DNA of 64,000 nucleotides from assembly GCF_902859805.1 (NCBI RefSeq), contig NZ_CADIKC010000004.1, positions 248,001-312,000 of the forward strand, in the 5' to 3' direction. Source of the DNA: Paraburkholderia sediminicola (lineage in GTDB: Bacteria > Pseudomonadota > Gammaproteobacteria > Burkholderiales > Burkholderiaceae). Numbering within the stretch: position 1 is the first letter of the stretch; each line of letters begins with the position of its first letter. The position numbers and the translations under genes are program-made. This document shows, one piece after another, positions 1-8,379 of the stretch. Below the pieces are notes generated by a model. It saw nothing but the letters and a program-made list of their open reading frames with translations. It ran no database searches and was not told the DNA's origin.

Positions 1-1310
1 TCGATGTTCTTCGTTTCGCCTGAACGCAGGTCCTTGTAGACCAGACCGTTGACCTTCTTGCCGTCGCCGGTGATTTCCGTAGTCTGTGCCTGCGTGACGA
101 TCGTCACGTTGGCAAGGCTGCGCAGCTTGCGTTGCAGCACTTCATCGGCACGCAATTGCGCGCCGAATTCGAACAACGTCACTTCACGCACGATACCCGC
201 GAGATCAATCGCCGCTTCGACGCCGGAATTACCGCCGCCGATCACCGCAACGCGCTTGCCCTTGAACAGCGGACCATCGCAGTGCGGGCAGTACGCCACG
301 CCGTGGTTGCGGTATTCGCGCTCGCCCGGCACGTTGATTTCGCGCCAACGGGCACCCGTCGCCAGAATGATCGTCTTCGCCTTCAGCACCGCGCCGTTCG
401 CCAGACGCACTTCGTTGATGCGGCCCGGAATCAGCGCTTCAGCGCGCTGCACGTCCATGATGTCGACTTCGTAACTCTTCACGTGCTGTTCGAGCGCCGT
501 GGCGAACTTCGGTCCTTCGGTTTCCGTTACGGAGACGAAGTTCTCGATCGCCAGCGTATCGAGCACCTGGCCGCCGAAGCGTTCCGCCACCACACCCGTC
601 GCAATACCCTTGCGCGCCGAGTAGATCGCCGCAGCCGCGCCTGCCGGGCCACCGCCCACGATCAGCGTATCGAACACCGGCTTCTTTTCCAGTTCCTTCG
701 CCGCACGCGCACCCGCATTGGTGTCGAGCTTCGCGAGGATTTCCTTCACACCGCTGCGGCCCTGGCCGAACACTTCGCCGTTCATGAACATCGTCGGTAC
801 CGCCATGATCTGGCGCGCTTCGACTTCGTTCTGGAACAATGCGCCGTCGATCGCCACGTGGCGGATGCGCGGGTTGATCAGCGCCATCACGTTCAGTGCC
901 TGGACGACTTCCGGGCAGTTCTGGCATGACAGCGAAAAATACGTTTCGAATTGATAGTCGCCGTCGAGGCTGCGGATCTGTTCGATCACTGCGTCTTCGA
1001 GTTTGACCGGATGACCGCCGACCTGCAAAAGCGCGAGGACGAGCGATGTGAATTCATGCCCCATCGGAATGCCAGCGAAACGGATACCGGTTTCCTTGCC
1101 CGGCTCGCCGATCGAAAACGACGGCTTGCGTTCGCTGTCGCCACGACGTTCGATCACGGTGACGCGTTCCGACAACGTCGCGATATCGCTCAGCAATGCC
1201 AGCAGCTCTTGCGATTTCGCGCTGTCGTCGAGCGAGGCGACGATCTCGATAGGCCTGCTAACCTTTTCGAGGTAGGATTTCAACTGAGTCTTGAGATTGG
1301 CGTCCAGCAT
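1..1310 (-). CDS. ahpF: Alkyl hydroperoxide reductase subunit F (3' end outside window)
   Basis: AhpF is the flavoprotein that passes electrons from NADH to AhpC so that AhpC can reduce peroxides in the cytoplasm. The visible 436 codons begin MLDANLKTQL. They include the N-terminal thioredoxin-fold CxxC (CQNC, coded near 910-930), an FAD-binding GGGPAG motif near 640-660, and the second redox centre CPHC followed by DGPLF near 270-290. These are the three landmarks of the family. Family members are about 520-530 residues, so roughly 90 C-terminal residues lie beyond position 1. It follows ahpC on the same strand after about 150 bp. Both genes are probably served by the OxyR-like site upstream of ahpC, although the gap could hold a processing or attenuation element. 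Confidence 0.96.
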   Translation of the reverse strand, partial: MLDANLKTQLKSYLEKVSRPIEIVASLDDSAKSQELLALLSDIATLSERVTVIERRGDSERKPSFSIGEPGKETGIRFAGIPMGHEFTSLVLALLQVGGHPVKLEDAVIEQIRSLDGDYQFETYFSLSCQNCPEVVQALNVMALINPRIRHVAIDGALFQNEVEARQIMAVPTMFMNGEVFGQGRSGVKEILAKLDTNAGARAAKELEKKPVFDTLIVGGGPAGAAAAIYSARKGIATGVVAERFGGQVLDTLAIENFVSVTETEGPKFATALEQHVKSYEVDIMDVQRAEALIPGRINEVRLANGAVLKAKTIILATGARWREINVPGEREYRNHGVAYCPHCDGPLFKGKRVAVIGGGNSGVEAAIDLAGIVREVTLFEFGAQLRADEVLQRKLRSLANVTIVTQAQTTEITGDGKKVNGLVYKDLRSGETKNI

Positions 1311-1460
1311 GGCTATTCGATTCCGTGACGAGGGGTGTTGGATCCCGGGCGCCGCGCGCATCCGGATGGGAGGCGCGCAGTCCGGGCACGCGCGAACCGC
1401 TGTATCAAGCGGTCCGCACGGCAATGCGCCGTGAGGCGCGTACTGCGTGAGGCTTAGACC

Positions 1461-2024
1461 TTAGATCTTGCCGATCAGGTCGAGCGACGGGGTCAGCGTT
1501 TCTGCGCCCGGCGTCCACTTGGCGGGGCAAACTTCACCCGGGTGAGCCGCGATGTATTGCGCTGCTTGCACCTTGCGCAGCAACTCGCCAGCGTCACGGC
1601 CAATGCCGTTGTCGTGAATTTCGGCCAGCTTGATCTCGCCTTCCGGGTTGATCACGAACGTGCCACGCAGTGCCAGGCCTTCTTCTTCGATCAGCACGTC
1701 GAAGTTGCGTGAAATTGCCAGGGTCGGGTCAGCGATCATCGGGTACTTGATCTTCTGGATCGTGTCCGACGTGTCGTGCCATGCCTTGTGCGTGAAGTGC
1801 GTATCGGTCGAAACGCTGTAGATTTCGACGCCGAGCTTCTTGAATTCGGCGTAACGATCTGCCAGGTCGCCCAGTTCGGTCGGGCAAACAAACGTGAAGT
1901 CAGCCGGGTAGAAAACGAAAACCGACCACTTGCCCTTCAGGCTCTCTTCAGTGACGGTCTGGAAGTCGCCATTGTGATAAGCCTGCGCCTTGAACGGTTT
2001 GACTTGACTGTTGATGATCGGCAT
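1461..2024 (-). CDS. ahpC: Alkyl hydroperoxide reductase subunit C (typical 2-Cys peroxiredoxin)
   Basis: AhpC reduces hydrogen peroxide, organic peroxides and peroxynitrite and is recycled by AhpF. The 187-residue protein has the full family length. The peroxidatic cysteine is in FVCPTE (about residue 47) and the resolving cysteine in GEVCPAKW near residue 166, so it is a typical 2-Cys enzyme. The start MPIINSQVKPF matches the family N-terminus, and an AGAGGA-like ribosome site precedes it. The gene is first in the ahpC-ahpF order. A four-part OxyR-type motif lies about 90-130 bp upstream, pointing to peroxide induction. Confidence 0.97.
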   Translation of the reverse strand: MPIINSQVKPFKAQAYHNGDFQTVTEESLKGKWSVFVFYPADFTFVCPTELGDLADRYAEFKKLGVEIYSVSTDTHFTHKAWHDTSDTIQKIKYPMIADPTLAISRNFDVLIEEEGLALRGTFVINPEGEIKLAEIHDNGIGRDAGELLRKVQAAQYIAAHPGEVCPAKWTPGAETLTPSLDLIGKI

Positions 2025-2114
2025 TTACTGAGTCCTCTTTCGGAGTGGTTGGAAAGTGGAGTCAGTATGTCAGACGTTACTTAATAGGTAAAGCGGTGTG
2101 TTTAAATTATTTCG

Positions 2115-2151
2115 ATAGTTTATTACTATTTGACTGACTACCGGCGACTAT
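2115..2151 (-). promoter_or_regulatory. OxyR-type binding motif upstream of ahpC
   Basis: The stretch reads ATAG-N7-CTAT-N7-ACTA-N7-CTAT, which is the OxyR consensus (ATAG-N7-CTAT repeated with 7-base gaps) with three of four tetramers perfect. It lies 91-127 bases upstream of the ahpC start in an AT-rich promoter region. OxyR control of ahpCF is established in many proteobacteria; binding here is inferred from sequence alone. Confidence 0.75.
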
Positions 2152-2172
2152 TGCGTCGCACCAATTCCGGGA

Positions 2173-4137
2173 TCAGTCTCTCATGAGCCGCCAGAGGGTC
2201 GTGCGGCCGATTCCCAGCGCCCGGCTTGCTGCAGCGCGATTGCCGCCAGCCTGTTCAAGGGCGCGAACGACATCCTCGCGGGTGAGTGAGCGACGGGCTG
2301 AGGGATCACCGGCGGCGTGGGCGGGAACAACGGCCCCCCGCACGTCCGCGGCTGTCTGCCGCATCCGCCCGAACTCCGGAAACACTGCCTGCAGGTCCTG
2401 CCACCCCTCGCCGGCCGAATCGCTCAGATAAATCGCGGCGCGCGCCAGCAGATTTTCCAGTTCCCGCACATTGCCGGGCCACGCATAGTGCTCGAACAAA
2501 GGCGTGAGGAACGCCAATACTCGCTCGAGCGCGGCGCCCGACAGCCCATATTGGAGCGCGCTGCGGTTCAACAAGTGCCGCGCCAGTTGCGCGACATCGC
2601 CGCGTCTTTCGCGCAGCGGCGGCAATTCTATCTGAAGCAGATTCAGCCGAAAATACAGGTCCGCGCGGAACGCACCCTGCTCGACCAGCGCGTGCAGATC
2701 GCGATGCGTGGCGGCAATCACCCGCACGTCGACGGGGGTCGCACGCCCGGAGCCGAGCTTCATGACTTCGCGCTCCTGCAACACCCGCAGCAGCCGGCTT
2801 TGCAGCGCCGCCGGCATTTCGCCGATTTCGTCGAGGAAGATCGTCCCGGTGTGGGCGATTTCGAAGAGCCCCGGCTTGCCGCCCCGGCGCGCGCCGGTGA
2901 ACGCGCCTTCCTCGTGACCGAACAGTTCGCTCTCGATCAGCCCTTCAGGGAGTGCCGCGCAATTGAAGGCGACAAACGGATTGCCGCGCCGCCGGCTGGC
3001 ATTGTGGATGCCCTGCGCGACCAGCTCCTTGCCAGTGCCGCTTTCGCCGCTCAGCAGCACGGTGGCGTCGTGAGCCGCGCCTGCGCGCGCCAACCGCCGA
3101 ACCCGCTCGAGCACCGCCGAACTGCCGATCAGATCATCCAGATGGTGCCGCGCGACCAGGTGCTTCGGCCGCTGGCTGGTGCGCAGCGAGCGGTCGATAC
3201 GTTGCGCGACCAGCGCGTCCTGCACCGTGACGACCGAGCCCGAACGCGCGCCCTGCTCGAGGATCGGCACACAATTGACGATCAGCGCGCGGCCGCCGAT
3301 CTGTTCGATACGCTCCTCGACCGGCATGTCATGCTCAAGCGTCTCGCGCAGCAACGGGCCGACAGCGCGCGTCAGCTGCGCCGGGACGTCCTGTTCGCGG
3401 TCGAGGCCGAGCAGATCGAGCATGGCCGGATTGACTGCTTCGAGTTGACCGGCGTCGTCGAAAGCAGCCACGCCGTCGCGCAGATGGGCGACGATCGTGT
3501 TCAGGCGTACCCGCTTCGATTCCTTCTGACGACTCACGCGCGCCAGCTCGACCGAGCGCTCGAACGCTTCTTCGACGGCGCCCAGCGAGTACAGAAACAC
3601 ACTATCAAGACCGGCTTGCTGGGCAAAATCGCAAGCCATGCCCGGGCCGATGATGACGCTGCAGCCCTCAGCGGCGAGGCCCGCGACCGCGAGCCGCACT
3701 TCATCGATTGACTGGTAGGCGCGCTGTTTCAGGCTGACATTCAGCCACGCGCTCAGGTCCGCGAGTTCGTGCGAGATGGTTTCGTGCAGGACAAGGCCGA
3801 TCTTTGCACCGGGCCAGGTCGTCGTAGCGCGGGTGATCGCGCTCAGTACGTCGAAGCCGTTCACCTTGACCATCACCACCGGCACGCTCAGGTTGTCGCG
3901 CAGATAGGCGCCGTTCGACCCGGCTGCCAGCACGACATCGACCGAACCCGCGTCCACATAGGCTTGCAAGGCGGTGACGGCGGCGCCGTAGCCCTCCCGG
4001 ACCGAAAAAAATCTGGCCCGTTCGGTATAGCGCGGCGCGACCGTCTCGCAAAGCGATTGCAACCGGCTGATACTGACGAGAGCGACACCTGGGCGGCCGG
4101 AATTGGAATTGGCAAGGGATGACGTGAACGTGGACAC
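2173..4137 (-). CDS. PrpR-like sigma-54-dependent transcriptional activator
   Basis: The protein has the PrpR layout. An N-terminal PrpR_N sensor domain (about residues 1-190, with the AAGSNGAYL stretch seen in propionate regulators) is followed by a PAS-like segment, an AAA+ domain (Walker A GESGTGKE, the sigma-54 contact loop GAFTGA, arginine-finger region LPPLRERRGD) and a C-terminal Fis-type helix-turn-helix (NRAAASRALGIGRTTLWRLM). I prefer the GTG start at 4137 because GCGGAG precedes it and the earlier ATG codons (4170, 4182) overlap a 24-bp palindrome. With that start it has 654 residues. It is divergent from an isocitrate-lyase-family gene that has a sigma-54 promoter, so that gene is the likely target. 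The inducer is unknown; propionate/2-methylcitrate is one possibility, but no prpC/prpD is present. Confidence 0.9.
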   Translation of the reverse strand: MSTFTSSLANSNSGRPGVALVSISRLQSLCETVAPRYTERARFFSVREGYGAAVTALQAYVDAGSVDVVLAAGSNGAYLRDNLSVPVVMVKVNGFDVLSAITRATTTWPGAKIGLVLHETISHELADLSAWLNVSLKQRAYQSIDEVRLAVAGLAAEGCSVIIGPGMACDFAQQAGLDSVFLYSLGAVEEAFERSVELARVSRQKESKRVRLNTIVAHLRDGVAAFDDAGQLEAVNPAMLDLLGLDREQDVPAQLTRAVGPLLRETLEHDMPVEERIEQIGGRALIVNCVPILEQGARSGSVVTVQDALVAQRIDRSLRTSQRPKHLVARHHLDDLIGSSAVLERVRRLARAGAAHDATVLLSGESGTGKELVAQGIHNASRRRGNPFVAFNCAALPEGLIESELFGHEEGAFTGARRGGKPGLFEIAHTGTIFLDEIGEMPAALQSRLLRVLQEREVMKLGSGRATPVDVRVIAATHRDLHALVEQGAFRADLYFRLNLLQIELPPLRERRGDVAQLARHLLNRSALQYGLSGAALERVLAFLTPLFEHYAWPGNVRELENLLARAAIYLSDSAGEGWQDLQAVFPEFGRMRQTAADVRGAVVPAHAAGDPSARRSLTREDVVRALEQAGGNRAAASRALGIGRTTLWRLMRD

Positions 4138-4163
4138 TGCGACACTCCGCTCGTAGCTGAAAC

Positions 4164-4187
4164 GTTCCATGAAACGTTTCATGGAAC
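4164..4187. promoter_or_regulatory. Perfect 24-bp palindrome, probable activator (UAS) site
   Basis: The site is the half-sequence GTTCCATGAAAC followed directly by its exact reverse complement, with no spacer. It sits between the divergent PrpR-like gene and the lyase gene, about 90 bp upstream of the -24/-12 element. That is the usual place for an enhancer site of a sigma-54 activator. Because it also lies just upstream of the preferred activator start, bound protein could repress its own gene. The function is inferred from position and symmetry. Confidence 0.7.
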
Positions 4188-4274
4188 ATACTGGCTATTT
4201 TGCCATGAACCGCGGCGCGGCCCCTTTCCGCCTAAGCTTTTGATTGTTCGGCACAAACCGTGAAGCGCGGCAAA

Positions 4275-4290
4275 TGGCATGCTTCCTGCA
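4275..4290 (+). promoter_or_regulatory. Sigma-54 (-24/-12) promoter of the lyase gene
   Basis: TGGCATG-CTTC-CTGCA matches the RpoN consensus TGGCACG-N4-TTGCW, with the invariant GG and GC pairs in correct spacing. Transcription would begin near 4301 and leave a leader of about 40 bases before the ATG at 4341. Together with the adjacent enhancer-binding protein and the upstream palindrome this forms a complete sigma-54 regulatory unit. Confidence 0.8.
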
Positions 4291-4340
4291 AATTCAGCTC
4301 AGCGTTCTATCACCCACTTTCCGTCTGGAGACACATCGTC

Positions 4341-5222
4341 ATGAGCACTTCCGCTAATCGCCGCGCCGCGTTCCGCGCCAAAGTCAACCAACGCCAGGGC
4401 CTGCTCGTGCCGGGCGCCTTCAATGCGATGAGTGCGCGCGTGATTGAAGACGCCGGCTTCGAGGCGATCTACATCACGGGCGCGGGCGTCACGAATATGT
4501 CGCTCGGGCTGCCCGATCTTGGCTTCATCGGTCTCGCTGAAGTTGCCGAGCACTGCGCACGGATTCGCGACGCGGTCGCGCTGCCGCTGATCGTCGACGC
4601 CGACACCGGCTTCGGCAACGCACTGAACGTACGCCAGACCGTGCGCGTGCTCGAGCGCAGCGGCGCCGACGTGATCCAGTTCGAAGACCAGATCATGCCG
4701 AAGAAATGCGGCCACTTCTCCGGCAAGGAAGTCGTCAGCACGAGCGAGATGGTCGGCAAGATCCGCGCCGCCGTCGACGCCCGCGAAGACGGCAACCTGC
4801 AGATCATGGCGCGCACCGATGCGGCCGCCGTCCACGGCATCGAAGACGCGATCGAGCGCGGTCATCGCTTCATCGAAGCCGGCGCGGACATTCTGTTTAT
4901 CGAAGCGACCGAATCGCTTGCCGACATCGAGCGTCTGCCGGGACTGTTCGACAAGCCGCAATTGATCAACATCGTGATCGGCGGCAAGACGCCGGTGCAA
5001 TCGCGTGAAGCGCTCGCCAAGCTCGGCTACGGCATCGTGCTATATGCCAACGCGGCACTGCAAGGCGCGGTGCTCGGCATGCAACGCGCGCTCGGCACGT
5101 TGAAGAGCAATGGGCGTCTCGATGAAGACGCGACGCTGGTCGCGCCGTTCAGCGAACGCCAGCGTCTTGTGAACAAACCGCTGTACGACAAGCTCGATCG
5201 CGAATACGCGGCAAAGGACTGA
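4341..5222 (+). CDS. Isocitrate lyase / PEP mutase family protein (2-methylisocitrate lyase-like)
   Basis: This 293-residue TIM-barrel protein belongs to the ICL/PEP-mutase superfamily, which cleaves or forms C-C or C-P bonds next to a carboxylate using Mg2+. It shows the Mg-binding DADTGFGN stretch and the catalytic-loop motif KKCGH (residues about 116-120) typical of lyases such as methylisocitrate lyase, then a NIVIGG segment. The ATG at 4341 is chosen because GGAG lies about 11 bases upstream and any earlier start would place the sigma-54 promoter inside the gene. Expression should depend on the divergent PrpR-like activator. The substrate could be 2-methylisocitrate, dimethylmalate or oxaloacetate. 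The lone gene without prpC or prpD argues against assuming the full methylcitrate cycle here. Confidence 0.88.
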   Translation: MSTSANRRAAFRAKVNQRQGLLVPGAFNAMSARVIEDAGFEAIYITGAGVTNMSLGLPDLGFIGLAEVAEHCARIRDAVALPLIVDADTGFGNALNVRQTVRVLERSGADVIQFEDQIMPKKCGHFSGKEVVSTSEMVGKIRAAVDAREDGNLQIMARTDAAAVHGIEDAIERGHRFIEAGADILFIEATESLADIERLPGLFDKPQLINIVIGGKTPVQSREALAKLGYGIVLYANAALQGAVLGMQRALGTLKSNGRLDEDATLVAPFSERQRLVNKPLYDKLDREYAAKD

Positions 5223-5496
5223 GCGGCAAGAAAGCCGTGTTTCCGGCGCGGCCTCGCTACGTTGGCGTGGCGCGCCGCTGTCTGCAGCGGCTTGTTGCGT
5301 TACGATGCAGAGCTGGCCGACGCCAGACAGGCCGCGACCTCGTTGCCCGTCCATCGAGGGATGCCGGAAACACGTTTTCGAAAGGTTGTCGCAAGAACAT
5401 GAAGTCATCACAATCGCGCGGGACACGCCGGCACGCTAAAGACGCCAACGGCGTCATCGAATCCACCCGCAACGGCCAGGTCTCGAGGACGGCGCC

Positions 5497-6933
5497 ATGA
5501 CCGCCGACACACGCAATTCACATGTCGGCTGGCTGCCGTACATCGTCGCGGCCACCTTCTTCATGGAGTATCTCGACACCACGGTGATCGCCACTGCCTT
5601 GCCGCAGATGGCGCACTCGTTCGGCGTCGGGCCGAACAGCCTGAGTCTCGGCATGACGGCCTACATGCTGGCGCTGGCAATTTTCATCCCCGTGAGCGGC
5701 TGGGTTGCCGACCGCTGCGGCTCGCGCACGGTGTTCTTCAGCGCGATCGGTGTCTTCACGGTGGCTTCGGTGTTGTGCGGCTTGTCGCAGAACGTGACCG
5801 AATTTACCGCCGCGCGGCTGCTGCAAGGCATGGGTGGCGCGATGATGGTGCCGGTGGGCCGTTTGATCGTGGTCCGCAGCACGGAAAAGAGCCGGATGAT
5901 GCAGGCGATCTCGACCATCACCTGGCCGGCCATCGCCGCGCCGGTGGTTGGTCCGCCGGTGGGCGGGTTCATCACCACCTATGCATCCTGGCGCTGGATC
6001 TTTCTGCTGAACGTGCCGTTCGGCCTGGCGGCGATGGCCGTTGCGCTCGCGCTGGTGCCGAACCTGCGTGGCACCGAACGCAAGCCACTCGACATCGTCG
6101 GCCTCCTGCTGAGCGCCACGACGCTCACGGCGATTCTGTATGGCGCTGAACTGGCGAGCCAGCCCGGCGAAAATCCCTGGGTGGCGGGCGCGTTCATCGT
6201 CGGCGGATTGCTGATGGGCGTGGTGGCGTTCCAGCATGCGAAGCGTCATCCGCATCCGCTGATCGACGTCTCCACGCTAAAAATTCCGACCTTCTCCGTG
6301 ACAGTGGTGACCGGCTCGTTCACCCGGATCGGCATTGGCGCGGTGCCGTATCTGATGCCGCTGCTGTTCCAGGTTGGTTTCGGCTTGTCGGCGTTCAAGT
6401 CCGGCCTGTTGCTGCTCGCGAGCGCGCTCGGCAATCTCGGCATGAAGGCGCTGACCACGCGCATTCTGCAACGCTACGGTTTCCGCATGGTGTCGATTAT
6501 CGACGTGGCGGTGGCCGGCGTTTTCATCATTGCCTGCGGGCTGTTAACGCCGAACGTGCCGCTCGCGCTGGTGCTGTTCGTCGTGTTCATTTACGGCGTG
6601 GCGCGCTCGATGCAATTCTCGACGCTTGCCACCCTCGCCTACGCCGACGTCGCACAGCCGCAGATGAGCGCGGCGAGCACGCTATGGAGCGCCGCCGCGC
6701 AAATGACGATCGGTCTGGGCATCGCGTTCGGCGCCGTCTCGCTGCGCGCAGCGGCGTTCTTCAACGGCGAGACGACCGGCCGTGTCTTCACCCTGGACGA
6801 TTTCCGCCTCGCGTTCCTGTTTGCCGGCGTGCTGACGCTGGTGTCCGTGACCGGCTACCTCGGTCTCGCGCGCGATGCCGGACAGAGCATTGGCGGCGGT
6901 TCGCGCGGCACCGAAGATCCGGCGAAGGGTTGA
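5497..6933 (+). CDS. MFS transporter, DHA2 (EmrB/QacA-type) family
   Basis: The 478-residue protein is rich in hydrophobic helices and fits the 14-TMS drug:H+ antiporter-2 group. It begins WLPYIVAATFFMEYLDTTVIATALPQMAHSF, which carries the LDxTVxNxALP-like motif of this family, and continues with the conserved loop GWVADRCGSRTVFF and the motif-C-like PVVGPPVGGFI. Such proteins export toxic organic compounds across the inner membrane. It is 274 bp downstream of the lyase gene on the same strand. Whether the two are co-transcribed is unclear, and no TetR- or MarR-type regulator is adjacent. Confidence 0.88.
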   Translation: MTADTRNSHVGWLPYIVAATFFMEYLDTTVIATALPQMAHSFGVGPNSLSLGMTAYMLALAIFIPVSGWVADRCGSRTVFFSAIGVFTVASVLCGLSQNVTEFTAARLLQGMGGAMMVPVGRLIVVRSTEKSRMMQAISTITWPAIAAPVVGPPVGGFITTYASWRWIFLLNVPFGLAAMAVALALVPNLRGTERKPLDIVGLLLSATTLTAILYGAELASQPGENPWVAGAFIVGGLLMGVVAFQHAKRHPHPLIDVSTLKIPTFSVTVVTGSFTRIGIGAVPYLMPLLFQVGFGLSAFKSGLLLLASALGNLGMKALTTRILQRYGFRMVSIIDVAVAGVFIIACGLLTPNVPLALVLFVVFIYGVARSMQFSTLATLAYADVAQPQMSAASTLWSAAAQMTIGLGIAFGAVSLRAAAFFNGETTGRVFTLDDFRLAFLFAGVLTLVSVTGYLGLARDAGQSIGGGSRGTEDPAKG

Positions 6934-7047
6934 GCTCGTCGCGGGCTGAAAGGGTGGCAAGGTTTGAAGCGGAGTTGAAGCAGCGGCGCGGTGCCCAACC
7001 GGCGCCGCATCCTTTGATGGCTTGATCAGAACAGGCGGGGACACGCA

Positions 7048-7482
7048 GTGCAAGCAAACAATCTGACGATTTCGAGCAACACGGCCGACCTCGACATAGA
7101 GATGGTCTACGCGTTTCTGTCGCAGGAAACGGCGTGGGCGAAGGGTATGCCGCGCGAGACGTTCGACCGGGCAATAGCGGGGTCGCTATGTTTCGGCGCA
7201 TATATCGAAGGCAGGCAGATCGCATTTGCCCGCCTGATCACGGACCAGGCGACATTCGCGTACCTGTGCGATGTATTCGTGCTGCCGCCATACCGTGGCA
7301 AGGGATACGCCTCGGCGTTGATGAAGCATATATTCGGCAGCCCATCGCTGACCGGTTTGCGCAGAATCGTGCTCGTGACGAGCGACGCTCACCACGTCTA
7401 CGAACCGCACGGCTTCAAGGGACTGACAACGCCGGAGCGTTACATGGAAATGCACAATCCGGACGTTTACAAAACGGCTTGA
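7048..7482 (+). CDS. GNAT family N-acetyltransferase
   Basis: A 144-residue single-domain acetyltransferase. The acetyl-CoA loop is visible as LPPYRGKGYASALMKHIFG (R-G-K-G-Y-A), preceded by the beta-strand TFAYLCDVFV. The C-terminus YEPHGFKGLTTPERYMEMH is the usual late motif of small GNATs related to the YjaB/ElaA type. The start is GTG at 7048 with a GGCGGGGA ribosome site. The acceptor substrate cannot be read from the sequence. It follows the transporter by about 115 bp on the same strand. Confidence 0.85.
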   Translation: MQANNLTISSNTADLDIEMVYAFLSQETAWAKGMPRETFDRAIAGSLCFGAYIEGRQIAFARLITDQATFAYLCDVFVLPPYRGKGYASALMKHIFGSPSLTGLRRIVLVTSDAHHVYEPHGFKGLTTPERYMEMHNPDVYKTA

Positions 7483-7726
7483 GTGCGGCGCGGGCGGCTG
7501 GTGACGGAGCCGCCTGTCGATGTAGCACGTGTAGGCCGAGCGACCTGCTCGCCTACGTCCGGGCTGACGAGGTGATCCTGATCGCCGGCAGCCGTTACAG
7601 CACTGTCATCTGCGCGCCACGTTCGACGGGTAATTTTCTGCGACAACATAACCCGTCCCGACCCGATGCCACAGCCTTCCGCGCGCGAGAGCGACAGCTA
7701 CAGCCGCACCACACAAGGCGGCCGCC

Positions 7727-8371
7727 TTGCTTAAAGCCGCCTCCACCAGCGCGCTGCTCAACGCCTTTCTCATGGCGCTGCAGATTGCCATCGGCCTGAC
7801 AGCGCATTCGGACGGGCTGGTGGCGGACGGCGTCCACACCTTCAGCGACCTAGCCGCAGACGGCGTCGTGCTGATCGCGCTGTATCTCAGCTCGAAACAC
7901 CTGAACGCAGCGCCGCGCGAAGGGGACGGCAGCACCACGCAAGCCTTTGCATCTCTCTTCATTGCCGCCCTGCTGATTGTCACGGCAGCCGAAATGCTCT
8001 GGCACAGCATCGGGCAAACCGCCGCATTGAGCGGCAACACGACGATGCAAGTCGGTGCGCTCGCCATTAGCGGCTTCGTCACGATCGCCAAGGAGGCGTT
8101 GTTCCGTTACATGCGCGCCGAAGGCCAGCGCACCGGCTCGGCGATTCTGCTGGCAAGTGCATGGCACGCGCGGATGGATGCGGTGTCGGCGCTGGTTGCA
8201 ACATTGGGAGTGGCCGGCAGCATCGCGGGCATGCCGATGCTCGACCACGTGGCCGGCGCGGCAATCGGCCTGATGATCATGCGCATGGGCTGTGTCGGCG
8301 CGCGCAGCGCATTGAAGCAACTGTCAGCCGGTGCTCATGGGAAAACCGCCGCACCGCACGCCGCTGAATAG
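7727..8371 (+). CDS. Short cation diffusion facilitator (CDF) family transporter
   Basis: The 214-residue membrane protein looks like the transmembrane part of a CDF metal/H+ antiporter. The TM2 metal-site region HSDGLVADGVHTFSDLAAD and the TM5 motif HARMD (HxxxD) are both present. Normal CDF proteins are 290-400 residues and end in a cytoplasmic ferredoxin-like domain; here the chain stops soon after TM6 (about residue 200), so that domain is missing. The start is TTG at 7727 behind AAGGCGG; no better in-frame ATG was found. Substrates of the family are Zn2+, Fe2+, Co2+ or Mn2+, not decidable here. Confidence 0.78.
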   Translation: MLKAASTSALLNAFLMALQIAIGLTAHSDGLVADGVHTFSDLAADGVVLIALYLSSKHLNAAPREGDGSTTQAFASLFIAALLIVTAAEMLWHSIGQTAALSGNTTMQVGALAISGFVTIAKEALFRYMRAEGQRTGSAILLASAWHARMDAVSALVATLGVAGSIAGMPMLDHVAGAAIGLMIMRMGCVGARSALKQLSAGAHGKTAAPHAAE

Positions 8372-8379
8372 CGCGCGCC

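Noticed and set aside
132..929. A long plus-strand reading frame opposite ahpF
   Set aside because: It is the shadow of a well-conserved flavoprotein gene on the other strand and has a His/Arg-rich composition typical of antisense frames.
2317..3711. A 464-codon plus-strand frame
   Set aside because: It is antisense to the AAA+ regulator gene, which has clear motifs.
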